Below, piece by piece: positions 22,878 through 35,389 of a DNA stretch of 64,000 nucleotides (within the stretch, counting starts at the first letter, position 1; each line of letters opens with the position of its first letter). Location of the stretch: NCBI GenBank assembly GCA_039096225.1, contig JBBPEB010000031.1, positions 26,001-90,000 of the forward strand, read 5' to 3'. A program made the translations under genes and the position numbers. The DNA is from Blastocystis sp. Blastoise (taxonomy: Eukaryota > Sar > Bigyra > Opalinata > Blastocystidae). The notes beneath the pieces are model-generated. The model did no database searches. It was given only the letters and a program-made list of their open reading frames with translations, and was not told the DNA's origin.

Positions 22878-24628
22878 TATATATACAAAAGAATAAGTCT
22901 TTATTTAATATATTTTGACAAAATAAGATTATATACATATATTAACGACACAGAAAACCATCAATATCCTATCTCAAATATTATTTACATAATTTAATAT
23001 AATACTATCCATAATTAGTCTTTTTTTACCATAAATGAAGAACTATATATAGTAAGTTTATTAAATATATACAATATTAAACAAATAATAATAATATATA
23101 TACTATAAATAAGACACCAGTGAATAATAAACGTTTCATCTCATACTATAGATAAAATACAATATATAATATTAAAAATAACAACTTAAAAAAACAAATT
23201 AAAAATAGATTATAGATAAAAAGTGAAAAGAAAGAATAATATATACTCTAAATCCAAGAAAATAGAAGATCTAATGCATTCAACAAATTAAATGTTGTAT
23301 TTGGAAATCTTTGAGTTTCACCAAATCAACCAATGTGTAAGTATTTCATAAATATGGGCTAGACCAGTTTGAGTAGTAATTTAACATTGATTGAGTACAG
23401 TGAAAAGTAGTTCTGAGTGAGTATTTATCAACATGTAAATGATTTGTTAAGAATGTTGATATTGAATATATTATTCAGTTTGTTTATCCTATAGTAGATG
23501 TACAGTAGACTATATAGCAATAATAAAGAGAATAAAAAATACCAGACAAGCCAAATTGTGTTTTAGAAAGCCAATATCCACAAATTAAGAAGGACAGTAT
23601 GACCTAGAAGGTATGATCTATACTAAATAGACATAATAAAATATATAATTAATTTTTATTACAATATTAATATAATAGTTTAATTACTATAGTATATTTT
23701 ACTTAATTCTTAAATTTCAAAAAAAATAAGCCAAAAATTAGAGACTTACAAAAAACCCGTGAAATTCTTTCACGGGTTTTAAACCCGTGAAAGAAATTCA
23801 CGGGTTTTTATTTTGTTATATATCTCTCTTTATATGAGTTGTAAACGATTAAGATGTTCTTTGTTATAAATTAATATATGGAAATTTCATATTAAAGGAA
23901 GAATCTTTTGATAAGAATAAGTTTTTTATCAATTCATTTGTTTTTCTTGGTGAACAAAGATTCTAGATTCTTTGATTTGCATATTTTGATTTTAGGATCA
24001 ATAGATAAATATGAAGGTGTGCTATTGATTCTGTTTTCATAATATAAGTTGGATCATATTCAGATGAAGTTGTTTATTATTCAATAGTATCAATATTTCC
24101 GTGCTATACATATAGACATCTAGTCAAATATGAAGAAATATAACTAATTAATATATCTTCAATTATTGTCTTTAGACAATTATTCTTTTATAAAACAATG
24201 AAAAGTGTTCCACTCAATATATAATAAGTGTCTTAGATATAAAAAACATAATATAATAACTTTTCATCTATTATTTTTAATAGGATAAAATGTTCTCACA
24301 AATAAGTTTATTATTATTAATTCTTCAATATATTATACATATAATAAACATTTAAAAACTATGAACCTGTATTTGGCTGGTAAAGCATCAATAATAATTT
24401 GTACAAATCTATTCTATACATAGATTTCAACTCTTTTTACTTTCTTATAAGTACAAAAATATTTAGTTAAATTTTTGTGGTGATAAAATGAAGAAGACAT
24501 TAGTATAAGGGCATGAAATGAGCCCATTTAGTAAAAAATTTGATATTTATATTATAGAAATTATATGCATGAGTATAACAACGATTCTAATATATGAACA
24601 TCAATTCAAATAAATCATATATATAATA
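22878..24628. other. Host spacer between HelB-1 and HelA-2
   Basis: About 1.75 kb of AT-rich DNA. I recognise no gene. The only clear structure is a pair of hairpins with ACCCGTGAAA arms at 23751-23810. Confidence 0.6.
23751..23810. repeat. Paired ACCCGTGAAA hairpins (left)
   Basis: Two adjoining inverted repeats, AAACCCGTGAAA..TTTCACGGGTTT twice, next to 'tagagacttacaaaaa'. The inverted counterpart, with the same adjoining 'tgtaagtctcta', is at 47423-47540. Confidence 0.8.
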
Positions 24629-24678
24629 CTAGGGTAACGCCGCTGGCGCACCGCCTAACGGCGACGCGCCGCGGCTGC
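24629..24678 (-). other. Helitron 3' terminal hairpin, HelA-2 (variant stem)
   Basis: Reads on the minus strand GCAGCCGC, arm GGCGCGTCGCC, loop GTTA, arm GGCGGTGCGCC, one bulged A, GCGGCGTTACCCTAG. Loop, bulge position and flanks match the HelB/HelC hairpin, while several stem pairs have changed on both sides. Confidence 0.9.
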
Positions 24679-24864
24679 GTTGTGCAGTTGGGTTTTAAAA
24701 TTATTTCTTTAACTTTATTGAACAAAACAACCTTGTTTATTATAAACATTTAAAAAACAAATAAAAAGTGAAGAAGTAATAGATTAAAAAGAAAAAATAA
24801 TTAACAAACATAAAACAAAAACAAACAAATATAACAAAAGAAGAAAAAAGAAAAAATAAAGCAT

Positions 24865-27800
24865 TTAATTATTTAGAGTAGACCTGAAGACCACGTTCTT
24901 AGTAAATATTTCATTACTACTACTAATCATCTTACCTTGAGAGACACTATCAACTACCTTAATAAAAAGAGCGTTGAAAGATCGAGCACGACTGAAAGCA
25001 ACATAGAGTTGACCATGAGAGAAGACAGGACGATCTAAGTAAACACCAACTCTTTCAAATGTTTGTCCTTGAGATTTGTTGATAGTCATGGCAAAGGCTA
25101 AACGAATAGGAAATTGTCTTCTGGATATAATAATAGGAAGATCTTCAGGATTTGAATTACAGATGATTCTTGGAATAATAACAGTTTGTTCATCAATAGT
25201 AAGAGAAGGAGGAGGATTTAAAATAGTAGCAGTAATATTATTTGATCCTAATCGAGTTACTATAAGTCTAGTACCATTACATAATCCTTTAGAAGGATTA
25301 AGATTTCTTAAAAGCATAATGATACAACCTATTTTTAAATTTAATATATGAGGAGGCATTCCAGAAGGTGTTTGAGAATTGATAAACTCGATAGGATAAT
25401 TTGATTCTGGATCATCTGTTTCAGAATCAAGAATAGAATCAGAAGAGATATAAGGAGTAGTAGTTCCAGAAAGAAGATTATCAACAATGAAATCATTTAA
25501 AGTACCAACACAATCATTAGTAGAAGCTAATATAACAGAAGAAGCTAATCGTTTGATATCAGAATCAAGAGAAGTATTGATTCGATGTCCAAATACAGTA
25601 ACACATAAATCATCATTCACAATACATTGAGGAGGAATAGGAATATAATCTATATCTAAATGATGACTAATAGTATAATTATTAGAAAGAACACCATCTC
25701 CTACTTGTAATAACCATTGTCTAAAATCATCTGCTCCTTCTAAAGCTCTCATATTTCTTGATAAATGAATGACATTATTTTTGATAGAATTCCATAAGGA
25801 ACAAAACTTTATAGAAGAACTAACAATCTGAGCTTGAGTTCCTTTTCTTATAACTGGTAAACATTGTCTGAAATCTCCTCCTAATACTACTGTTTTACCA
25901 CCAAAAGGAATATCTAATTCTGTATTCATTATATCACATAATAATCTATGTACTACCATAAAACAATCACCTTTCATCATAGGAGCTTCATCCCATATTA
26001 TTAAATCAGCTATTCTTATTTCTTCTACTTTTCTTCTATCTCTAGCTAAATCTATATTTGAAGTAGAATCAGGATCAACATTCAAAGGAATACCAAATTG
26101 TTTATGAGCTGTTCTACCACCTGGTAATAAAGTAGAAGCAATTCCTGTTGAAGCTACAGGTAATACATTCTTATTATGTCCACGTAAATAACTTAATAAA
26201 CTATTATATAAGAAAGTCTTTCCACTTCCACCTGGACCATCTATAAAGAAACATAACTTATCTTCTATTCTACTACTTTCTATTGAATGAATTACTCTAT
26301 CAAATGCATTTCTTTGTTCTTCATTTAATAATTCTATTACTCTATTAGCTTCTTGTAATTCTAATGTAGGATTATAATTATAATCATTATAATGATGTTG
26401 TTCTTCTACTTGAGGTAATCCTAAATCATTATAATTCACTCCTATACTTATCATCATCTCTTTTATATCTTGTAAAGTACGTATTTCATAATCTTGAAGA
26501 ACACTATTAGTATCATCTTCTATAACACTTGATGAATCTAAATCTTGAGCTAAAGGAGTATTTATATAATCTATTTCATTATTATGCATTGAATGTTTAT
26601 AATCCTCACTAAGAAATGATTTAAATCGAATCCAAAACTCTTTCACATTTGTTAATAATGATTCTGAAATATAAGTAATAAATAATTGTCTCAATTGACA
26701 TGGAGTAGCAAAAACAATAGCTTCTGAAAATGAATCAAATACTTCTCTCTCATTATTCAATAATCCTCTTGCTATAGCTGCTTCACTAAAGGTTCTATAA
26801 GGTTCATTACTATTCAATCCTTTTACTATCTTCAAAGAATCAAAGCTATCAGCTCCTTTCGTATTCAATAATAATAATCTCAAAGCATATCGTTCCTTAT
26901 CTTTTGGATTCACATAATACATTCTTCCTAAAGCTTTTATATCTCTCTGACGTCTATTCCAAGTATTTGTATTCGATTTCCATACATAATATTTTGGTAT
27001 TTCATGATAAGCATAAATAGGATATTTCTCATCTAATATTTTCAATAATTCTTCGGATATATTATCATCATCTACTTCATAACTATTTATTCTATTTATC
27101 TCTTCTAAACGAACTTGAATCAATTCTCTTTCTTCTTCTACATTATTCATATTACGAATACCATGCTTCTTCTCTATATAATAATAAGTATATATCTTTC
27201 TTTGATTCTGAACTTCTTTCTCTAAATCAAAGTATTTTGTTAATTTAGTACCTTTCTCTAAACTATTCCTTAATGCTTCTACTTCATGTCCTTCTCGAAA
27301 TAATATATATGGATCATCAGGTAAATGAATAGGTAATCTATTAATAGAAACAGAATTATAAGTAATTTCAAAACAATTCAAACGATAAGAAGCTTCAGGA
27401 GGAGAAACATATCGACAATCTAAATAAGCTTGAGTTTCATCTACTATTCCATTATCATTCACTCTTCTTAATTGAGCTATCACAGAATCATTTCCTTTTA
27501 ATGCATACTTATATATATATTTTGTACTTTGAATATTACAACAGACTTCTACATTAATATGAGCTTGATATTTCAATAATAAATAAGGATTATAAGGAAC
27601 TACCCAACGATTATCAATAGTATAAGTATTATGACTACGAATAAGAGTAATAGTTCTATCAGGAATATTTCTTCTTTGATATAAAGGATAAGAATTTAAA
27701 TGACAATTAGTTTGCTCTATATATTCTTTTGGAAATCTCTTACTACATTTACCTGTTGATCTATCAATACAAACACAATTCGTATCATAATCAGGACCAC

Positions 27801-30800
27801 ATGGACCATGAATCATATGTTTCTTAACTAATTCATAAAGAAGAGGAGTTGATTCTTTATCAGGAATCTCTGCACTTATTATACTATCTACTTCATCTTC
27901 TGTTCTATATTTAGAATTCGTATCTAAAATAATTAATATATGAGAATGTGGTAAACCTCTCTTTTGGAATTCCACTGAATATAATAAAGCTTCTACAGTA
28001 CCAAATATATTCTTATCCTTTATATCAGAAAGTAATTGTTTCAACTTTAAATGAAACACTCTTGAAACTAAATCTGGAAATTCATTAACAGTATAACCTT
28101 CTGGAATATTATTCTTTATTTCTAACCAATCTGGATTGCAAGTAAATGTTATAAATAAATCAGGTTTACCATATTCTCGAACTACACTCATAGCATCCAT
28201 ATATTTCTGTTGCAAATTTCTTGGACTACCAACAAAAGAAGAAGGTAATATAATAGCTTTACCTATTCTATCTATATTTCTATCATTCTCATTTATTTGA
28301 TCTCCTCTCTCTTCTAACATATTATTTATATTCTGATAAGTTGAAGCTCTTAACTTATTTTGATTATTTCGTATATAATTAATTCTATTTTGTTCTACTC
28401 GAATATAATTATCAGTAATATATTGTAAAGTTAATTTCTTATATTTTAATAAATAATTATCATAAGGTGGATCTTTCATTTGAAGCATATAATTATAATA
28501 TTCTAACATAGTAATAGTAATTTGATTAGAACGATTCAATGATAATAAATCTGGATACCAACCTTGTCTTCCAGTTGGAAACATAACTGGATAAACCATA
28601 CAATCTATATAAGAATTAGTATTCTTCATTACTATATATTGACCTGAAGTATAACGATTCTGTTCATTATTACTATTAGTAGCTACTATTTCCATACCAC
28701 TTCTAGGAAAACAACAATAACTTCTTTCTGGCATTACTCCTCCTTCTCTATATTGATATATTACTGCTACTTCATCTACTTGAGGAGTATTATATCTTCT
28801 TATATCAGGTACTTCTCTTCTTTGTTTCTTAAACTCTATTAATAAATTAATATTATTTCTATTCATTTGACTATTCTCTTCTAATACTTCATCTACTCTT
28901 TCTCGAAGTGAATTATATATTTGAGCTAATGGATGATATTCTCTTATTGTACTATCTAATATCTCTAAAATATTTGGTTTTAAATCACAAAAATATCGAT
29001 TCATACTTCTCATATGAGTAGCTTCATCTCCATCTATCATATAATATTGATTGAATACAGGATGTCTTGTAGGATCATTCACATCAAAATCTAAAGCACT
29101 CTTAAAAGTATGATATATATTACCTCCACATTTAAATAGTAAAGGTCCAGAAGAATTTCTTAAATCATCATCAGAAGTATTATTTCCAGCTAAAGAAGCT
29201 AAAGCAACAGAATTATTATATCGAATAATATTATTAATAAATTCTCTTGAATCTGGATTATCTCTTTGTAATAAAGAACGAATAGTATTAGGAAGATCAG
29301 GAAGCTCAGGAAGAACTACTTTACCACTACCACAGCAAGTATAAAACTTATCATTCATTCCTTTCTCTAATTCAAAATGTTTAGCATGACAATATTCACA
29401 ATGAACATTAAAATCACCTAAATAATTAGCTTTATAAGTATTCAATGCTTCATTTAATACGAAATCACCATGAGAATCTATATAAAATAATATAAAATAA
29501 ATATTAAATATATATAAATACTTCTTTGAATAGAAGCAATACAATTATGTAATCCAGGATATAATAATCTTTGTTGATTATCTATAAAAATAATTTGTTA
29601 TTTAATTATTCATAAAGAATTATAAAAAATAAATAGCATACAAATATCTAAAGCTCTTCTTCTTCCTCTATTAATAATAGGATGAATAATTATATCTTCT
29701 TCAACTATAAAAAAGTATTAAATAAATATATTTAAATAATAAAAAACATACTATTATCTGTTATAGGTCTTCTAATAGTTCTTACAACTGGTATTTCGTC
29801 ATTATTTTGAGTATTACTATTAATATTAGGAAAAGGATCAATATAATCAGAATCAGAATCATTATCAGAAAAACTACTACTACTACTACTACTACTATCA
29901 CTTGAACTACTACTACTACTACTATTAGGTATTGTTGTTATAATTTCTGATTCATTATCATTATTTAAATTAATATGAGGAATATTTGTTAGAATACTTA
30001 AAGGAGGAAGAATAGGACTTAAATCAGGAATAGTTAAATAACTATTCATAATGGAATTAATAGATCTATTATTTCTATGTATTATTGTTTCATTATTATT
30101 AGTATTAGTGTTATTTCTTGAATTATTTGTATTATCATTAATGATTGTAGAATTATTATTGTTAGATATATTTACATCAGTTGGAATAGTAGTAACAACA
30201 GGTAAAGAGTGTGAAGAAGTATTAATAGAATCATTATTATTATTAGAAACAGAAGTATTTTTTTCTGTAGGTTGTATAATAGTAGTTGATATAGGAATAG
30301 ATTGATTATTATTATTAATTTGACTTTGAACAATAGATATGTTATTAATTGATTGATTAACTGGATTCATTTGATTGAATAGGTTTGAACCATTATTTAA
30401 TATAGAATTATTATTATTTATTTGTGAATAACGATTATCGATATCAATATCAATATTGTTATTTGAATTATTGTTTTGAATGTTTTGTAAAGGAATATTA
30501 TTTTGAAAATTAAAAGTCGAAAACAAAGCTAAAGGTTTTGAGTTAAAACCAAATGATTTAGATAAATCATTATTATTTATTTTATCCTTATTGGAACCTA
30601 TATATATTAATTATTAGATATTAAATATATTATGTTTAAGTTTAGAATAAAGTTTAGTTGTGTAGTATATAAATTAACTTTCATTGTTATAGTTGTTGAA
30701 GTATTTATTAATTAATATAAAGTATAACCTTTATTAATATAATATAATACATAGATATAGTATGATAATATATATATTAATATAAAGTATAACATTTATT

Positions 30801-33265
30801 AATATAATAATACATACATAAGTATAGTATGATATATTAATTAATATAAAGTATAACCTTCATCAATATAATATGATACATAAGTATAGTATGATATATT
30901 AATTAATATAAAGTATAACCTTTATTAATATAATATAAGTCATAGATATAGTATGATATATTTATTAATATAAAGTATATAACTCTTATTAATATAATAT
31001 AATACATAGATATACTATGATATATTTATTAATATAAAGTATAACCTTTATTAATATAATATAATACATAAGTATAGTATGATATTATATATATTAATAT
31101 AAAGTATATAACCTTTATTAATATAATAATACATAGAATATACTATGATATATTAATTAATATAAAGTATAACATTTATTAATATAATAATACATAGATA
31201 TACTATGATATATTTATTAATATAAAGTATATAACCTTTATTAATATAATAATACATAGATATACTATGATATATTTATTAATATAAAGTATATAACCTT
31301 TATTAATATAATAATACATACATATAGTATGATATATTAAATAATATAAAGTAAAAACTTTATTAATTAATAATTATCTTCAATACTATAATGTAATGAA
31401 AGATAATATTATAATTAATGAAAACTAATATTAAATAAGTATAGGTAATTAATATTGTATAATTTATTAAACAATCTATATGATTCAACCTCATAGAGGA
31501 CATCTATAGCTATTGTGCTTTGTTACAACATTCTATAAACATATAGCTAACTACCAGTTAATATCATATACAATGTGAGTAAGTGAAGAATCTTAACACT
31601 TAGATATCTCATCATTGATAGTATTACATCGGTTAGACTATATAGAGTTAGAAGCGAACAATAGTCAGCAATAGTATGAGTCATATAGGTAATCAATAGT
31701 TGTATTAATTAAATTAAATACAAATATTAAAATACTCAACACTATTTAATATTAAGTAATTCAAAAATTATCTTAATATCCGACACCTTCCCGTTAATCG
31801 ATACGATTAAAGTAAAATTAAAATAAAAAAAAAAAATAACAAAACAAAAATGAAAAAAGAAAGGATTCTATTAAATATTTAAATACTAAGTAGCTAAAGC
31901 TAAGCTTAGTAAATAAATATATAAATAGATAATAAAAAGAAAGCAGACAACAGAAAGCTATTATCTGTGAAAGAAAAAAAAATAATAAAACAAAAGAAAA
32001 AGAAACTAAAATAATAAATAATACTTACCCACAACTTTATTTGAACCTATATAAGTATAGAATATAATATAAGTATAAATATACATTGAATAATTGAAGA
32101 ATTGTTGACACCATCAACGACTGAAGAATTATTAACACCATCACCTATATATATATATACAATAGTATAAGTATAAATAAATAAATAATATTATATATAT
32201 ATATATATACCTTTATATATATTAGTAGTAACTATATCAAGACCAACAACAGAGTCACACGATCCCAAATTAAAAGACACACCTATATAGAATCATAAAA
32301 TAGAATAAACATAGATACATATATATATATATATATATATATACCTTCTGAAGAAGGAATAGAAGAATGACCATGTACTAACTGAGTTGAAGGACCTATA
32401 TAAAAACAAATAAGAAAGAATTAAAAGAATAATAAAAAATATATATATATGATATATCTATATACCTTTAGCATTAGAAGGATGATCACCATCAGATACA
32501 GTACCATGAACAGAAGACACTATCAGAACAGAAGGACCTATATATATTTATAAAATAAAAGTAAATCAAAAAGAAGAAAAAGAAAATATATTATATATAC
32601 CTTCTTTATGATTAAGATCAGCACCAACATTCATAGCAACAGAAGAACCTATAATAACATATAAATAGGAAATAAAAGAAATAATTAAAAATAAATAAAT
32701 AAATAAATGATTACATACCTTGAAGACCATGAGAAGAGTTAGCATCACCATCAGTAGCATCAGCAACAACATCATCATGAGTATAAGAACCTATAGATAA
32801 ATAAAAATAAAAAAAAAAATAAAATAAATGATTGACAACATACCTTCAAGACCATTAGTGGAGTGTATATCATCATCAATAGCTCCAGCAACAGAGTCCA
32901 CAACAACAGAAGAACCTATAGATAAATAAAAATATAAAAATAAAAACAAATGATTGACAACATACCTTCAAGACCACTTGAAAACATTATACCATCATCA
33001 GTAAAGGACACCAAGGACAGAGAAGAGTCTAAGATAATATAAAATAATAAAACAAAAAGAAATGTATAAATATATACCTTCAAGACCATATTGATAAGCA
33101 CCATCACCATCAATGACATCCATACTTGCATCCTGTTGAGTAGAAGAACCTATATATGAATAATAAAAAAAAATAAATACAATACATACTGGACCGTCTT
33201 TGAGAAACGTATTTTTTTTGATTCAAGGACCTCCGCCTTGATGACATTCTGCCTTTTCTAGGCAT
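24865..33265 (-). CDS. Helitron Rep/Pif1-helicase transposase with mini-exon N-terminus (15 exons)
   Basis: Predicted exons (high to low): 33190-33265, 33078-33149, 32966-33028, 32844-32915, 32719-32790, 32601-32648, 32466-32537, 32345-32395, 32211-32282, 32085-32144, 32029-32046, 29752-30597, 29642-29704, 29522-29581, 24865-29477. They join in one frame of 6258 nt (about 2085 aa), and every internal junction is phase 1. Exon 1 is Arg/Lys-rich (MPRKGRMSSRRRSLNQKK), possibly a nuclear signal. Exons 2-11 encode short Gly/Ser/Asp-rich peptides to about residue 225. Exon 12 is Asn/Ser-rich (226-507). Exon 15 has CxxC...CC (about 575-597) and Rep motifs FITFTCNPDW (about 990), GLPHSH (about 1056, the HUH metal site) and KYIYKYALKG (about 1201, catalytic Tyr). 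It then has a Pif1-type helicase: GPGGSGKT (about 1629), IIWDEA (about 1708), GGDFRQ (about 1748), NKSQGQT (about 2015). This is the rolling-circle nuclease-helicase. The splice model is inferred; HelB-2 sits about 340 bp upstream of the ATG. Confidence 0.88.
29752..30597 (-). other. Asn/Ser-rich exon 12 of the HelA-2 transposase
   Basis: An 846-nt exon with acceptor atatatag and donor GTATGTTT. It is dominated by Asn, Ser, Ile and Thr, with Ser runs followed by an acidic stretch (FSDNDSDSDY). It has no globular domain and links the mini-exon region to the Rep part. The identical exon is at 3675-4520 in HelA-1. The small open frame on the opposite strand is a shadow. Confidence 0.8.
30711..31365. 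repeat. ~61-65-bp tandem repeat in intron 11 of the HelA-2 transposase
   Basis: About eleven imperfect units starting 'ttaatataaagtata', uninterrupted here. This is the empty-site reference that fixes the HelC-2 insertion in HelA-1. Intron 11 (30598-32028) is otherwise AT-rich without visible exons. Confidence 0.88.
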
Positions 33266-33516
33266 CTTATTTAATAATTTAATAAAAATAAGTATTTTTA
33301 TGTAGAAAACAAAAACATATTCATATTTGAACTTTTGTAAAATAGGGACAATATTTAAAATATGCATATTTAAAAATTAATAGGAATCATAAATAACCTC
33401 GAATTTTTATTATTATCTTATGCTAAGCTGATAATAGGGACATTTTTTATTAAAAACATTTTGGGTACCCAAAAACTATAGTTTTTTACATTTTTTAAAT
33501 ATTTGTTTGTATTGAT
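33266..33516. promoter_or_regulatory. Divergent intergenic region of HelA-2
   Basis: Contains the TTTTGGGTACCCAAAA palindrome at 33459-33474. Beyond it, the first apparent donor of the divergent unit is followed at 33604 by the HelB-2 insertion, which separates this region from the remaining divergent exons (40061 onward). Confidence 0.35.
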
Positions 33517-33603
33517 TGTCTGGGTATGTTTTATTAATTAATTTGATGTTATTTAGTTATTATTTTTATATTTATTTGTATATATTAATTTATTTATTTA
33601 TAA

Positions 33604-33653
33604 CTAGGGTCACGCCGCAGGTCCGGGGCCTAACGGCACCGGACCGCGGCTGC
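33604..33653 (-). other. Helitron 3' terminal hairpin, HelB-2
   Basis: Reverse complement of the HelC-2/HelB-1 variant, identical over 50 nt. Confidence 0.9.
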
Positions 33654-33820
33654 AATGAATAATAACTGTTTGGTTTTTATTTACTTTCTTTCCTTTTTAT
33701 CTATTATATATTATATATTATATATTATATAATATATATTATTTATTAAATATTATCTATAATATGTTACTTATTATATATTATATATTATATATTATAT
33801 ATATTATTTTAATAACACTT

Positions 33821-33886
33821 CTTATACTCTATATGGAGAGTAGCAATCATTTATTGATTGTAATCAGGTTCAATTCCTGATATAAG
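33821..33886 (+). ncRNA. tRNA-like cloverleaf, type 1 (HelB-2)
   Basis: CTTATA/TATAAG outer stem, TCAGG-TTCAATT-CCTGA arm, and middle arm CAATCA/TGATTG with a short loop. One small-arm neighbour differs (gagtagc instead of gagttac). Confidence 0.55.
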
Positions 33887-35389
33887 AACTAAATAGATTA
33901 TTTGAATAGTATCTGAAAAACTAAAAACAATACTTGAAGAAAATAAGAAATCCTTTTTGAATCATTATATTTGTTATTTATTATTTTAAAAATATATTTT
34001 GTATTTATAAATAGTTAAATTACTGTTTTAATTATTATGGAGTTTCTAAAGGTAATAAATTTAGAAATGGGTCATAATGTTAAGTATTGAAAAATATTTT
34101 TATGTTGTAAAATCATTTTAAATAGATTATAATAAAATAGCATAAACTTATTTTAATCATTTCATAAAAATAAAACAAATCTAACACAACAAAGTCAACA
34201 TTCATTTTGACTTTAACGACTTAAACACAAAGTTTTTGAATTAATATTAATAAATTCAATCTAAATAGCATTTCTAAACACAAAAGTGTCAACAATATTA
34301 CTTTTAGAGAGACTTTACCATTTCGATATCAAGTGTATCAAAATAGTTTTAGACATAACTTCCACATAGTATAGATCTCATTATTTTATTTATTAATTCA
34401 AGTTTAATGTCTTGAATCTCTGACTTCAAGATCATTTTTAACACATTTTGAAAGGTTGACACACTTATAATTAATTTTAAAAGCTAATATTATAACACTA
34501 TACTCATCATAACTCTATCAACATAAGAGTCACCATTTTGACACTCTTTATAAACATTTTACATTTGGTCATACACTTTGTCAAGTGTATTTTTGTCCTT
34601 TCTTTTGATATAATTTAGAATATAATTCATAGTTTGATAAATAAAATATTTTATATTGAATCTCATCCTTTGGATAATTCATTTCTACATTTAAAAATAT
34701 TAATCCCTTTAAACTTGTTTTTAAAAGTCAAAATTTTCATAGTCTAATGAAAACACAATTTTAAAAGAATATACTAACTCTTTAAAATTTCTAGACAACT
34801 CAAACACATTGTTAATTCACTTTTCAAAAATGAAATTCTCTTATTTTTTAATATGTTGTAGAATTTAGCTTATTATATATTAAACTTCTATTAGAATTTC
34901 GAATCTCCTATTTTAAGATAATATTTTTTATTTTACAACCTTAAAGTTACTTTTATGAGTTAATACGTTCACAAAATTATGTAAATATAAATGCTAGTAA
35001 ACAGAGAAACTCAAAACTTAAATATCTCAATTATTGACAGTTTTAAATCAGTAATACTATACAGTGTTAAAAGTGACAATAAATGTTTTAAAATTTAATT
35101 CAAATATTTAAAAACTTGACACTATTTAACATACTAAGTATTTCAAGAATTATCTTAATAGTCGACACAATTTAAATAAAAAAAAAAAGAAAAAGAACAA
35201 AACAAAAATAGCAAAAGAAAACATTTAAATATAGAATAGCTAAAACGATAACAACAGCATAAATAAATAAATAATATAAAGAAAGCAGATAATAGAAAGC
35301 TATTAAATGTGAAAAATAATAATAATAATAAACAAAAGAAAAAGAAAAAGAACTAAAAAAAAAAAAATCTAAACATAACCATAACACTA

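Noticed and set aside
23751-23810. CRISPR array
   Set aside because: Only two to three palindromic units without regular spacers, in a eukaryotic genome.
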